64,000 nt of DNA from CAYXDO01 sp964463485 (GCA_964463485.1 CAYXDO010000006.1:1-64000); one strand, 5' to 3'. Positions 6,789 through 16,345 are shown, numbered from the stretch's first letter. Numbers and translations: made by a program. The notes: generated by a model not told the origin, from the sequence alone.

Positions 6789-9509
6789 TCAGAGTGACTT
6801 GGCCACGCGAAAGCCGAGGCCGGTATTCACGAAGTGAGGCTTGGTGACGTGGCGAAACGCGCTTCGACAGAATAGACCCGTATCGTGCCAGCACCCGCCT
6901 CTCATCACCGGCACCAACTCTCCCTCGAGCACGGTCACGCAGAGCTCGCGTACTCCTCCGGCCATGTCGAAGATCCCGTAGGGCGAGCAGTCGGTCGGGT
7001 ATGAGCCCACGGGCTCAGGCTCGGAGTGCGCTTGGCCGCGGGAGTCTTTCATCTTGCAGAAGGTCGCGTCGAAGTGATCGCCCCAAGGAAAAAAGCGCTC
7101 GTCGGCTCCGCGCGCCGCTTTCTCCCACTCGTCCTCGAACGGCAGCCGGAGTTTCTCGCCGGTCTGGGCCGACCTCCACTCGCAGTACGCGGATGCGTCG
7201 TCGAACGAGATCCCGAAGACCGGATAGTCGAGCGACCACGTCGCCTTCTCGGGGAGCTCCCAGAGCACGGCTTCAGGGTCGAAGGTCCAGTAGTGCCCTT
7301 CCTCGGGCGCCGCGCGCGGCACACGACGGCGCGATTCGTCGGCGTTCGCTTGGGCCAAGTCGTTCACGAACTCGAGGTACTCGGCGCAGGTGACAGGGTA
7401 GCGAGCGATCGCGAACTCCGGAACGATCTTCACCGTTCGCTCCAGGCCGCCGTAGGCGATCGTGTCGCCTCCGAGCACGGTAGGACCGCCGGGAACCAAG
7501 ACGAAGCCTTGCCCGATCTCTTTGGCCGTTCGAATCACGATGTGCGCGCGCGCCTTGGCGAGCCGAGCGATCTGAATGGGATGGATCGCGACGGGGCGTC
7601 CGTGGCTCTCGGCCAAGACTCGATAACTCCCCATCGGCACTTCCATGGGCGCCAAGGGCGAGCGGCCCAGGGTGAGCGGCTCGGAGGGAATCAGCCGGCG
7701 GTCGCGCTCCGCGAAGCGTTCGAGTCGGATCAACGCACCCGGGGGTGAAGTGGTGACCTCGAGCAGTCCTCGTCCGGCGAGGAGCGGCGCCAGCCTTCCG
7801 TCGTCGTAACGTTCCACGAGGCTCGCGAAATAGCGCTGGCCCTCGCGGTCGTGCGCCTTTTCAGCCTCCAAGAAGCGCTCGGAGTAGAGCGCGGCCAAAC
7901 CGGCGCGCGCGTCTGCGTCGTTCTCGACATCCGCGAGCGCGCCTTGGAAGCTCGCCTCCGCCTCGGCAAAGGCCGCCACCGCCTCGACGCGAAGCTCGCT
8001 GTTTTCATCTTGGAGCTCCCAGAGCCGGCGCTTCTCGTCGAGCTCCGCGTGCGGCGACATCGTCTTCTCGAGCTTCCGCGCCTTCGACTCCACGCGGAGG
8101 AGCTCGGTCCGGAGGTCGTGGAGCCGGTCGACCGCAGCTCGACCGAGCTCCACGCGACGTGAAGCCTCCGCGCGTCGCCGCTCCCGCGCGCGGCTTCCTT
8201 CGAGGATCTCTCCGACCGCGTCGGCGAGCTGCTTGGCGCTCGGGCGAAGCGTGGGCTGCTTGGCGAGCGCGGCCATGCAGACCTCGTCGAGCTCCACCGA
8301 GATCTTTCGATCGGGCGCGCGCTGCCTTGGGGGAGTAACTTCTCCGGATCGGACGCGCATCAGCGTGTTGATCACTCCTTCGTCGAGGTAAGTCGGCTGC
8401 AGCGTCAGGATTTCGTAGAGCACCTCGCCGAGGCTGTACACGTCCGAGCGATCGGAGAGGCGCTCGCCGGACGCGGCCTCCGGAGACATGTACTGAGGCG
8501 TCCCCACGATCATGCCGGACGCGGTGTCCTCGGCCGCGCGAATGAACCCGTTCGAATCGGTCGTGTCGGCGTCGAGCGGCTTGGCGAGGCCCCAGTCGAG
8601 CAGCGTCACCTCGCCGAAGTCGCCGATCATGATGTTCGCGGGCTTCACGTCGCGATGCAAAACACCGCGGTCGTGCGCAAAAGCCACTGCGTATGCCAGC
8701 TGCTGAAAGGCGGTGAGCAGCCGGATCCCGCTCAGCTCGCGCGTCAACACCTCGTCGCCGGCGCGCAGCCCGGCGATGATCTGTGCGAGCGTGCGGCCTT
8801 CGAGCAGCTTCATCACGTAGAAGAGCTCTCCGGTATCGAAGCTGCCGACGTCGTGGATCGGCACGATCGACGGGTGCTCCAAGATGCCGTTGGCTTGGAC
8901 CTCCATCCAGAAGCGACGAATTTGAGTCTCGTCGCCTTCGTGATTGTGGAGCAGCACCTTCACGGCGACGTCGCGTCCGATCGATCGATCGCGAGCGAGG
9001 AGCACTCGGCCCATCCCGCCGCGTCCGATCTCTCGACCGCACACGTAGCGGGCGTCCATCGGTGCCGGGGGCTGAGATGAAAGGGGCTCCGATCCCGGCG
9101 ACTCGGATCCCCGCGACTCGGATCCCGGCGACTCGGAGAGTCGAACGGTGATGGCGGGGTCTCGGAGGACCGCCTCGGAGGTCGCTTGGGGGACGGCTAC
9201 TGCGACGGGATGGGCGCGGGGAGCGGCCCGCATGAGGGTCGGGGTTGAGCCGAGCTTGGATTCCCATAGTTCGGGGTTATCGGAGATGGTGGGACTCTCC
9301 AGGAAGCTCACTTTACCCTCGCCGTCCCGCGCCGATTCGAGAGCTTTCAACTCCTGCAGAGTGAGGTCTCCCCGCGCGAGGAGGACGTCGGCCACCGAGG
9401 AACCCGATTCGAGCGAGGTCTGAAGGGCCTGGAGGGTGCGAGCCACGGGGACTCTGGCGCCTTGGATGAGCTGGGCCGCGAGCGCCCGGTCGCGTGGTCC
9501 CAAGGACAT
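6789..9509 (-). CDS. Ser/Thr protein kinase fused to FGE-sulfatase (SUMF1-like) domain
   Basis: The product is 906 residues. The N-terminus (1-150) ends in a Ser/Gly/Glu-rich repeat (SPGSE/SRGSE). The kinase domain (about 155-430) has glycine loop IGRGGMG (161-167), Lys184 in the VAVK motif, HRDVKPAN at 285-292 and a DWG variant of the DFG motif at about 305-307. A charged coiled-coil stretch (430-560) is followed by a PEGA-like beta domain (580-660). The C-terminal formylglycine-generating-enzyme-like domain (about 666-906) contains FVLVPGG, RLPFEDEWEKAARG and GGCWHD. Kinase-FGE fusions are typical of myxobacteria; the FGE fold here is probably a ligand-sensing or binding module. It appears to be transcribed alone. 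Confidence 0.92.
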   Translation of the reverse strand: MSLGPRDRALAAQLIQGARVPVARTLQALQTSLESGSSVADVLLARGDLTLQELKALESARDGEGKVSFLESPTISDNPELWESKLGSTPTLMRAAPRAHPVAVAVPQATSEAVLRDPAITVRLSESPGSESRGSESPGSEPLSSQPPAPMDARYVCGREIGRGGMGRVLLARDRSIGRDVAVKVLLHNHEGDETQIRRFWMEVQANGILEHPSIVPIHDVGSFDTGELFYVMKLLEGRTLAQIIAGLRAGDEVLTRELSGIRLLTAFQQLAYAVAFAHDRGVLHRDVKPANIMIGDFGEVTLLDWGLAKPLDADTTDSNGFIRAAEDTASGMIVGTPQYMSPEAASGERLSDRSDVYSLGEVLYEILTLQPTYLDEGVINTLMRVRSGEVTPPRQRAPDRKISVELDEVCMAALAKQPTLRPSAKQLADAVGEILEGSRARERRRAEASRRVELGRAAVDRLHDLRTELLRVESKARKLEKTMSPHAELDEKRRLWELQDENSELRVEAVAAFAEAEASFQGALADVENDADARAGLAALYSERFLEAEKAHDREGQRYFASLVERYDDGRLAPLLAGRGLLEVTTSPPGALIRLERFAERDRRLIPSEPLTLGRSPLAPMEVPMGSYRVLAESHGRPVAIHPIQIARLAKARAHIVIRTAKEIGQGFVLVPGGPTVLGGDTIAYGGLERTVKIVPEFAIARYPVTCAEYLEFVNDLAQANADESRRRVPRAAPEEGHYWTFDPEAVLWELPEKATWSLDYPVFGISFDDASAYCEWRSAQTGEKLRLPFEDEWEKAARGADERFFPWGDHFDATFCKMKDSRGQAHSEPEPVGSYPTDCSPYGIFDMAGGVRELCVTVLEGELVPVMRGGCWHDTGLFCRSAFRHVTKPHFVNTGLGFRVAKSL

Positions 9510-9706
9510 CGCGGGCAGAATACATGAATGGGCGGATTCGTAGCCCGAAAGTGCTCTTGCCCGCGTGGACGGGCTGGGATAAGGGCTCCGCGCGCGTCTG
9601 ATGGTGTCGTCACCCAGTCAGGCTTCCGAACCGGTGGGACGGAGCACGGACGGGGGGCGGAGGATCACGTCAGACACGATGCGCCCACCACTCGCAAGGA
9701 GACGAC

Positions 9707-12391
9707 ATGCAGGGGCTTCTAGCAATCTTCGTCTTTGCGCTGATCGGCCTGACGGTGGCCGTGCTCAGCCAGCGCAAGAAATACATCGAAGCAAGAACGG
9801 CGAAACTTCAGATCGAGGCCACGGTGGACGAAAAGCGCCACGAGGTCGAGAAGGCTCGAGCGGAGGCCAAGGACAAGGCGTCCGAGCTCTCGAAGCTCAA
9901 AGAAGAGCTTCAAGAGGTGAAGGCCAAGCTGAAGAAGCAGACCGACGAAGAGGTTTCGCAGAGTCCCGGCAAGAAGAAGAAGAACAAGGGCGGCCAGGGG
10001 CGCAAGGAAGACGAGGAGGAGGCCTCCGCGAGCGTCGCGGCGGTCGTTCACGTCTCGAACCAGGAGCTCGAGCAGAAGTACCGGGCTCAGGTGGAGGAGC
10101 TGGAGAAGAAGTTGTCGACGGCTTCCGACGAGCTCGAGGGCTCGAAGTCGCGGCTCGAGAAGCGTGAGGCCAAGGTCACCGAGCTCGAAGCAAAGGCGTC
10201 AGACCTCGAGAAGCAAGTTGCAGCGCTGAAGGAGGCTCAAAAGGAGTCGAAGGCCGTCGTGACGATGACGGACGATCAGCTTCGGGCGGAGATGCTCGCT
10301 GCGCGCAAGGAGCGTGACGAAGCGCTCTCGGAGGTCGGCAAGAAGCTCGATGACGCCGCGAAGCGGGTCGAAAAAGCGCTCTCCGAGATGCGCCAGGCCG
10401 AGAAGCGCGCGTCCGCGAACCATCAGCTCTACCAGGTGGCCAAGGGCCAGCTGATCGTCACCGAAGATCGTCTCGCAGCGTTGCGGCGCAAGCACGAGGG
10501 CGCGCGCTCTCCTGAGGAGCTGAAGCGCGAGGCAGACGAGCGGGCGGCCCAAGACGAGGCGCGCAAGGCGGCGGAGGACGAAGCCCGAAGGGTCGAGGAA
10601 GAAGCCCGAAGGGTCGAGGAAGAAGCCCGAAGGGTCGAGAAAGAAGCCAAACGAGCTGAGGAAGAGGCGAAGGCGAAAGCCGAGGAAGAGTCCAAGCGCG
10701 CGGCGGAAGCCAAGCAGGCGGAGGAAGCGGCACGTCAGGCGGAGGCCGTCGAGGCCGCTCGTCAGGAGGCGGAGGCGGTCGAGGCGGCACGTAAGCAGGC
10801 CGCCGAGGCTGAACGCCAACAGGCCGAAGCCCGCGCCGCCGAGGACGCACGCGCGCAGGAGGAGGCGCGCAAGGCCGCCGCCGAAACCGAACGGCAGCAG
10901 GCGGAGGCCGCACGGAGGCAGGCAGAGGCAGAAGCCGCGGAGGCGACGCGGAAGCAGGCCGAAGTCGAAGCGGCCGAGGCGGCACGTCTGCAGGCCGAAG
11001 CCGAGGCCGAAGCAGCGCGGAAGCAGGCCGAAGCCCAGGCCGAAGCAGCGCGGAAGCTGGCTGAAGCGGAGGCCGCCGAAGCCGCGGAGGCTGCGCGAAA
11101 GCAAGCCGAAGCCGAGGCTGCGCGAAAGCAAGCCGAAAACGAGGCTGCTGCACGAAAGCAGGCCGAGGCCGAGGCTGCCCGAAAACAGGCCGAAGCCGAG
11201 GCTGCACGCCAGGCCGAGGCCGAGGCTGCACGTCAGGCCGAAGCCGAGGCTGCGAGAAGGCAGGCTGAAGCTGCGGAGGCCGCGCGCCAGGCCGAAGCTG
11301 CCGAGGCTGCGCGAAGGCAGGCTGAAGCCGCGGAGGCCGCGCGCCAGGCCGAAGCTGCCGAGGCTGCGCGAAAACAAGCTGAAGCCGCGCGCCAAAAGGC
11401 CGAAGCGGCGGAGGCTGCCCGCAAACAAGCCGACGCCGAGGCCGCGGAAGCCGCACGCCAAAAGGCTGAAGCCGCCGAGGCGGCACGCCTACAGGCCGAG
11501 GCGGAGGCCGCCGCTCGGCGTCACGCCGAGGCCGCGGAGGCCGCACGCCTACGGGCCGAGGCCGAAGCCGCGGAAGCCGCACACGCCCAAGCCGAAGCCG
11601 CCGAGGCCGAAGCCGCCGCCAAGCGCGCCGAAGACGAGGCCGTTCTCGCTGCCGCCGAAGAGGAGGCGCTGCGCGCCCAGGCTGCCGCAGCCGATCTCGG
11701 TGCTGAGACAGAGCGACCGTTGGCCGCCGACGAGAACCCGTTCGATGAGCGAACCAACGCGGAGGACGCTCCTGACGACATCCTCGCCGCAGCGATCATG
11801 CCCGCGGTCCAGGACCGTCCGCCTTCGCAAGCGCCTGGCCCCCGCCCCGCCGCTCCGCCGGTTTCCGGCGCTCGGGTGGGGCCGCCAGCACGCATCCCGC
11901 CCCGCCCAGCGCCAGGCCTGCGAGCTCCCGGGACCCCACCCGCGGGCCTGCGCGGCCCGGTTCCTCCTGGAACCCGTGTACCTCCGCCCGCCGCGGGTGC
12001 CAATCGCATCCCGGGCCGGGTCCCACCGCCTCCGGTCGCTCGCGGCCCGCTCCCGTCCCCTGGACTTCGTGTGCCACCCGGCGCCGCCCCTGGTGCTCGG
12101 GGGCTCGCACCCATGCCCGCGCCGACGGGCGCTCGCGGCCCGGTTCCAGCCCGCGCTCCAGCCGCCCCAGGCCTGCGGGTTCCCCCGGGCGCTCCGCCCC
12201 CTCCAGGTGTCCGCGCTCCCGCGCCAGGCCTTCGCGTTCCGCCAGGAGCGCCTCCGCCCGCCGCCCGACGCGTGCCGCCTCCTCCAGCGCGCGTTCCTGC
12301 CGCCGCCGGTGCCCCCCGAACGGGCATCGACGCCGCGCTCGCCTCCCTCGACGGAAAGCTCAAGCCCGGCAAGCCCGATGGCGAGCCCTAA
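9707..12391 (+). CDS. Giant Ala/Glu-rich coiled-coil membrane protein with Pro-rich tail
   Basis: The product is 894 residues, with a good AAGGAG ribosome-binding site. The N-terminus is a single membrane helix (LLAIFVFALIGLTVAVLS). Residues 22-270 are a charged coiled coil. Residues about 290-660 are a highly repetitive segment built from units like AARKQAEA and AEAAEAARRQ, including three perfect EEARRVE copies near 295-315. Residues 680-880 are Pro/Ala/Arg-rich (RVPPGAPPPP-type repeats). The design resembles TolA-like or cytoskeletal spanning proteins: a membrane anchor, a long rigid alpha-helical rod and a flexible binding tail. The precise role is unknown. A secreted caspase-like gene follows 25 nt later and may be co-transcribed. 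Confidence 0.8.
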   Translation: MQGLLAIFVFALIGLTVAVLSQRKKYIEARTAKLQIEATVDEKRHEVEKARAEAKDKASELSKLKEELQEVKAKLKKQTDEEVSQSPGKKKKNKGGQGRKEDEEEASASVAAVVHVSNQELEQKYRAQVEELEKKLSTASDELEGSKSRLEKREAKVTELEAKASDLEKQVAALKEAQKESKAVVTMTDDQLRAEMLAARKERDEALSEVGKKLDDAAKRVEKALSEMRQAEKRASANHQLYQVAKGQLIVTEDRLAALRRKHEGARSPEELKREADERAAQDEARKAAEDEARRVEEEARRVEEEARRVEKEAKRAEEEAKAKAEEESKRAAEAKQAEEAARQAEAVEAARQEAEAVEAARKQAAEAERQQAEARAAEDARAQEEARKAAAETERQQAEAARRQAEAEAAEATRKQAEVEAAEAARLQAEAEAEAARKQAEAQAEAARKLAEAEAAEAAEAARKQAEAEAARKQAENEAAARKQAEAEAARKQAEAEAARQAEAEAARQAEAEAARRQAEAAEAARQAEAAEAARRQAEAAEAARQAEAAEAARKQAEAARQKAEAAEAARKQADAEAAEAARQKAEAAEAARLQAEAEAAARRHAEAAEAARLRAEAEAAEAAHAQAEAAEAEAAAKRAEDEAVLAAAEEEALRAQAAAADLGAETERPLAADENPFDERTNAEDAPDDILAAAIMPAVQDRPPSQAPGPRPAAPPVSGARVGPPARIPPRPAPGLRAPGTPPAGLRGPVPPGTRVPPPAAGANRIPGRVPPPPVARGPLPSPGLRVPPGAAPGARGLAPMPAPTGARGPVPARAPAAPGLRVPPGAPPPPGVRAPAPGLRVPPGAPPPAARRVPPPPARVPAAAGAPRTGIDAALASLDGKLKPGKPDGEP

Positions 12392-12416
12392 ACCCAGCGC
12401 GTAAGCTTCCTTGAAC

Positions 12417-13826
12417 ATGTTCCGCTCGCCCCCGCCGCCCGGCGCCGGGCCCTCGTGTTTGCTCCTGGTGCTCGCACTCCCAAGCGCCGCGCTCGCCGAT
12501 GGCCCCAAGATCCTGATCTTCGGCGGGGGCCCATCCCCAAGCCTCCACCAGGCCTCCATCGAGGTCCAAACCCAGCGGTTGATCAGCGCCCTCCAAAGCC
12601 GCTCGCCCCTCGTCGTGTTCGGCGCCCCGCCCGAAGCGCCCTCGCCGGTTCAAGTCGAGGGGGAGTTCGACGCGGACGCCGAGCTGCTCGGCATGCTCTT
12701 CGATCGCCCCGACGCGCTCCACGCTGCCTACCGCTCCCAGCAAATCCAGTCCGCTCGCCCCCTCACCAAGGACGCGCTCGTCGACGCCATCAAACTGACC
12801 GTCGGTTCCTCGTCCGGAGCGGCCATCTTCGGCGTGGGCCACGGCGGTCGCGGCGAGGAACAATCAGGATCGACGCTGGAGCTCTGGGGCGCTGACTCGT
12901 TGTCTGTCCAAGAATTGTCCACTCTGCTCGACGATACTCGCCCACCTGGTCCCGTAGCGTTCGTGCTCGGCCAGTGTTTCAGCGGCGGATTCACCGCGAT
13001 CGCGATGCGCAAAGACCGGCTCGTCACACCGACCCGCTGCGTCTTGGCTGCGGTTCCTAGCGATCGCGAGGCCGCCGGCTGCACGTCGGATGTTTCGAGC
13101 CCAGACTCACGCGCGTATACCCACTTCGTCGCGCGCGCCTTGAGCGCCCCAGACGGAGACATCGACGGTGACGGCAAGGTGTCCCTGCTCGAGGCCCACT
13201 CCCGCGCGCGGATCCTCGACCCAACGATCGACGTGCCCGTGTCGAGCCTGGAGGCGTACGTCGCGGGCGCCATCGATCGTCGCGGGAAACGTCCCCCGAT
13301 CGGTCGCTTCACGATCGACGCGATCCTCGCCATCGCGCGGCCCGAGGAGCGGGAGGTGTTGAAGATGCTGACGCCCTCGACCACCAAGACCGTAGGCGAG
13401 GTCGTGGCGACACGAGACTCGCTGAATGCGGAGGCTGATAAGACCGACGAGGAGCTCACGGATCGTGAAGACGAGCTCGACGTCATCGTTCGGAGGATTC
13501 GGATCGGTTTCTTCGGCAGGTGGCCCGAGCTCGCCAATCCCTTCCACAAACGGTCCCGCCAGCTGCTGGCAGGGGACGCGCGGGAAGTGTTGGATTGGGT
13601 TCGCAGCACCCACCAAGCGGACCTGGAGGCGCTCGCGGACGTGACCTCGGAGGTGCGGAGACTCTCGGACCGCTTGTTCGCTCAGGAGCGAATCCTCGCC
13701 AAGTTGGAACGGTTCGTACGCTCCGCGGAGATCGTCGTGTTCGAGCAAGAGCTTCGGCGAAGAGGCACGAGGGCGCAGAGGAGCGAGCTCGACGCGCTCC
13801 TCGCGTGCGAGCGAATGGTGCCCTAG
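12417..13826 (+). CDS. Secreted caspase-fold-like protein with EF-hand loop
   Basis: The product is 469 residues. The ATG at 12417 is favoured over a TTG two codons upstream. The N-terminus is a signal peptide (LLLVLALPSAALA). A caspase/legumain-like (clan CD) arrangement is visible: beta-strand ILIFGGG near residue 33, a GVGHGG motif with His142, and FVLGQCFSGGF with Cys187, the spacing expected for a His/Cys dyad. Residues 248-259 (numbered from this ATG) form a complete EF-hand loop (DIDGDGKVSLLE), suggesting calcium control. The C-terminal ~150 residues are helical and probably coiled coil. It may be a periplasmic or exported cysteine protease; activity is inferred from motifs only. Confidence 0.72.
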   Translation: MFRSPPPPGAGPSCLLLVLALPSAALADGPKILIFGGGPSPSLHQASIEVQTQRLISALQSRSPLVVFGAPPEAPSPVQVEGEFDADAELLGMLFDRPDALHAAYRSQQIQSARPLTKDALVDAIKLTVGSSSGAAIFGVGHGGRGEEQSGSTLELWGADSLSVQELSTLLDDTRPPGPVAFVLGQCFSGGFTAIAMRKDRLVTPTRCVLAAVPSDREAAGCTSDVSSPDSRAYTHFVARALSAPDGDIDGDGKVSLLEAHSRARILDPTIDVPVSSLEAYVAGAIDRRGKRPPIGRFTIDAILAIARPEEREVLKMLTPSTTKTVGEVVATRDSLNAEADKTDEELTDREDELDVIVRRIRIGFFGRWPELANPFHKRSRQLLAGDAREVLDWVRSTHQADLEALADVTSEVRRLSDRLFAQERILAKLERFVRSAEIVVFEQELRRRGTRAQRSELDALLACERMVP

Positions 13827-13918
13827 AGCACCGAACGTCGTTACATCGATTCCGGCGGGTTGAACGAGGCGCGCTGCTTTTCGTGCCCGTGCTCGGGCTC
13901 GGTGCTGTGTCGCAAAGC

Positions 13919-14359
13919 TCAGAACATCTCCTCGAAGACTCGATAGTGGTCCCCGCTCATCCCGAGCGCCGAGTACACCGCCATGGCCCGCTCGTTCCGG
14001 AGGTCCACGTACAGCCTGAGCCCAGCCGCGCCTTGGCTCTGCGCCCGATCGCGTACGAAGCCGTAGAGCGCTCCGAAGTGTCCGGCACCGCGGTGTTCCT
14101 GAGGCACGAACACGGACTGAATCCACCAAACGGCCGCGTTCCGCCAGTCGCTCCACTCACGTGTCACGAGGAGCTGTCCGACGGGGAGCCCGTCGACCTC
14201 GGCGACGAAGTATTCGCCGAGGGCAGGATCATCGAGGACCGCGCGCACGCCGGCTTCGAGCCGAGCCGGATCGAGGCTGAGCGCCTCCGTTTCGAGCGCC
14301 ATCGCTCGATTCCACGCGACGAGCGTGGGGAGATCGGAGTGCACCGCCGTTCGGATCAT
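13919..14359 (-). CDS. GNAT-family N-acetyltransferase
   Basis: The product is 146 residues, starting MIRTAVHSDLPTLVAWN. The acetyl-CoA-binding GNAT motif A is seen as VFVPQEHRGAGHFGALYGFV (about residues 80-100, Q/RxxGxG/A-like), with motif B as LRLYVDLRNERAMAVYSALGM near 118-138. This matches small stand-alone GNATs that acetylate small molecules, peptides or protein N-termini. The substrate cannot be told. It is convergent with the caspase-like gene and divergent from the acyl-CoA dehydrogenase gene, and lies about 75 nt upstream of the latter. Confidence 0.85.
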   Translation of the reverse strand: MIRTAVHSDLPTLVAWNRAMALETEALSLDPARLEAGVRAVLDDPALGEYFVAEVDGLPVGQLLVTREWSDWRNAAVWWIQSVFVPQEHRGAGHFGALYGFVRDRAQSQGAAGLRLYVDLRNERAMAVYSALGMSGDHYRVFEEMF

Positions 14360-14433
14360 GTTCGGTTGAATCACGGATCGCTCGCCTCGGGATCTGCGAT
14401 CGGACCTCGACCGGAGCGCCCCGCCCGGGCATC

Positions 14434-15570
14434 TTGTCGCGTGTGAGCTACTCCTCCGAGCATGAGGCCTTTCGTCGAACGGTCGCGCGGTTCGTCGACG
14501 AGCAGATCGCCCCGTTCGCCCACACGTGGGACGAACGAGGTGAGTTTCCACGCGAGCTCTACCAGCAGGCCGCACAGATCGGGCTCCTCGGTCTCGGCTT
14601 TCCGGAGGAGTATGGCGGAACGCCCGCCGATCCCTTTCACACGATCCTTGCGGTGTTCGAGCTGTGTCGCGCCGCGTGTGGTGGCGTGAACGCGGGGCTG
14701 ATGAGCCACGCGATCGCGCTCCCGCCCGTGGCTTCGCTCGGATCCGACGAGCTGAGGCACCGCGTCATTCCGCCAGTGCTTCGCGGAGAAGCGATCGCGG
14801 CGCTCGCGGTCACCGAGCCATCCGGGGGCTCGGACGTCGCGAACCTGCAGACCACGGCGCGGCGTGACGGGGATGTTTACGTCGTGAAGGGGTCGAAGAC
14901 GTTCATCACCTCGGGCATGCGCGCCGACTACCTCACGACGGCGGTTCGGACTGGCGGGCCGGGCATCGAAGGCATTTCACTCTTAGTGATCGAAGGCAAA
15001 ACGCCCGGACTCTCGAGAACCGCGCTCGAGAAGATGGGCTGGTGGGCCTCCGACACCGCGACGCTGTACTTCGACGAGTGCAGAGTTCCGGCGACCAACC
15101 TCGTCGGGCAAGAGAATCAAGGTTTTTTTGGGCTCATGTTGAACTTCAACCACGAGCGGTTGGGGCTTGCAGCCAACGCGGTGGGATTCTCGAAGGTCGC
15201 GTACCAAGAGGCGGTCGAGTGGGCGCACACGCGGATGACCTTTGGGAAGCGACTCATCGATCGGCAAGTCATTCGCCACAAGCTCGTAGACATGGCCACG
15301 GACATCGCCGCCGCGGAAGCGTTCCTGGTTTCGGTCGCGTCCAAGATTCGCGACGGTGAGTCGCCCATCGCGGAGATTTGCATGCTCAAGAACGTCGCCA
15401 CTCGTTGTGTCGAGCATTGCGCCAAGGAGGCCGTGCAGATCCTCGGCGGAGCTGGGTATCTGCGAGGCACCAAGAGCGAGCGCATCTATCGAGAGACCAA
15501 GGTGCTCGCCATCGGGGGCGGCGCCGAAGAAATCATGAAGGAGCTCGCGTCGAGGCACCTCGGCTGGTGA
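14434..15570 (+). CDS. Acyl-CoA dehydrogenase (IVD/LCAD-type base position)
   Basis: The product is 378 residues from a TTG at 14434; a GTG at 14443 is an alternative start. It has the full acyl-CoA dehydrogenase fold: an N-terminal helical domain, FAD/substrate motifs ALAVTEPSGGSDVANLQT and KGSKTFITSG, and a C-terminal QILGGAGYLRGTKSERIYRE. The usual YEGT catalytic Glu is replaced (AIGGGAEEIMKE), while FNHERLGLAANAVG has a Glu at the position used by isovaleryl- and long-chain acyl-CoA dehydrogenases, so that Glu is the likely base. It oxidises acyl-CoA to 2-enoyl-CoA with electrons passed to ETF. Chain specificity is unknown. Confidence 0.92.
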   Translation: MSRVSYSSEHEAFRRTVARFVDEQIAPFAHTWDERGEFPRELYQQAAQIGLLGLGFPEEYGGTPADPFHTILAVFELCRAACGGVNAGLMSHAIALPPVASLGSDELRHRVIPPVLRGEAIAALAVTEPSGGSDVANLQTTARRDGDVYVVKGSKTFITSGMRADYLTTAVRTGGPGIEGISLLVIEGKTPGLSRTALEKMGWWASDTATLYFDECRVPATNLVGQENQGFFGLMLNFNHERLGLAANAVGFSKVAYQEAVEWAHTRMTFGKRLIDRQVIRHKLVDMATDIAAAEAFLVSVASKIRDGESPIAEICMLKNVATRCVEHCAKEAVQILGGAGYLRGTKSERIYRETKVLAIGGGAEEIMKELASRHLGW

Positions 15571-15576
15571 GTCGGG

Positions 15577-16281
15577 TTGAAGCGGCACACGTATCGCGTC
15601 GAGCTCGCGTACGACGGCGCGGCGTTCGCGGGCTTCTCACCCGTACCCAACGAGCGAACGGTCGCATCGACGTTCCACGGAGCGCTCTGCCGACTTGCTC
15701 CTGGGTTTGCGAAGCTGGCAGCAGGAGGTCGGACGGACCGAGGGGTGAGTGCCACGGGCCAAGTCGTGTCGTTCATCTACCGTGATCCCGTCGACACGGA
15801 AGCCATTCGGAGCGCGATCGATGCGGCGGCGCCCGACGCGCTGATTGCGCTCGACGTGCGCAAGGTCTCGAACTCATTCCACGCCCAGTTTTCCGCCAGC
15901 GCTCGCCGTTATGTCTACTTTTGGCCCGACGACGGAGCCATCGACGTCGCGCGCGTGGATAGGTCGCTCGCGGCGCTGTTGGGTCGCCGGAGCTTTCACG
16001 CTTTTTCGCGAAACACTCCGCGCGGCCAGTCCCCAGTCCGGCTGCTGACGGACGCGACTGCTCGCCGAGTCGAGGTCGACGGCCGACCCTTCGTTCGATT
16101 CGACTTCTCGTCGCACGGCTTTTTGCGGCGACAGCTCCGGGTCCTCGTCCCTACGGCGATAAGAGAGTCCGAGATCGCGGACGACGAAGCGCTCGTTCGA
16201 ATCGCCGAGTCCGCAGACCGCCGCAGGTCGGCGCTCCCGGCCGACCCCAAGGGTCTCGTGCTCACGAAGGTCCTTTACTGA
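15577..16281 (+). CDS. truA: tRNA pseudouridine synthase A
   Basis: The product is 234 residues. It converts uridines 38-40 of the tRNA anticodon arm to pseudouridine. The catalytic Asp lies in GGRTDRGVSATGQV (Asp54), and the FHAQFSASARRYVYFW and SFHAFSRN motifs follow. The family usually has GVHA after the Asp; here it is GVSA. The protein is shorter than the E. coli enzyme (about 270). The start is a TTG six nucleotides after the acyl-CoA dehydrogenase stop, so it is probably co-transcribed with it. The short length and altered motif leave open a specialised TruA paralogue. Confidence 0.85.
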   Translation: MKRHTYRVELAYDGAAFAGFSPVPNERTVASTFHGALCRLAPGFAKLAAGGRTDRGVSATGQVVSFIYRDPVDTEAIRSAIDAAAPDALIALDVRKVSNSFHAQFSASARRYVYFWPDDGAIDVARVDRSLAALLGRRSFHAFSRNTPRGQSPVRLLTDATARRVEVDGRPFVRFDFSSHGFLRRQLRVLVPTAIRESEIADDEALVRIAESADRRRSALPADPKGLVLTKVLY

Positions 16282-16345
16282 ATCAGGGCCGCCGGCATGC
16301 CGATCCTCCGTTGACCCCTCGCCGCGCCGGGGAGAGGACCTCCGC

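Noticed and set aside
6007..6894. 295-residue minus-strand frame over the transposase
   Set aside because: It is the frame next to the integrase-core frame and only mirrors it in Arg/Pro-rich text.
10199..11582. Long minus-strand open frames over the coiled-coil gene
   Set aside because: They are Arg/Pro/Leu-rich and Cys/Gly/Leu-rich mirror reads of the AEA/AAR repeats and lack any family signature.
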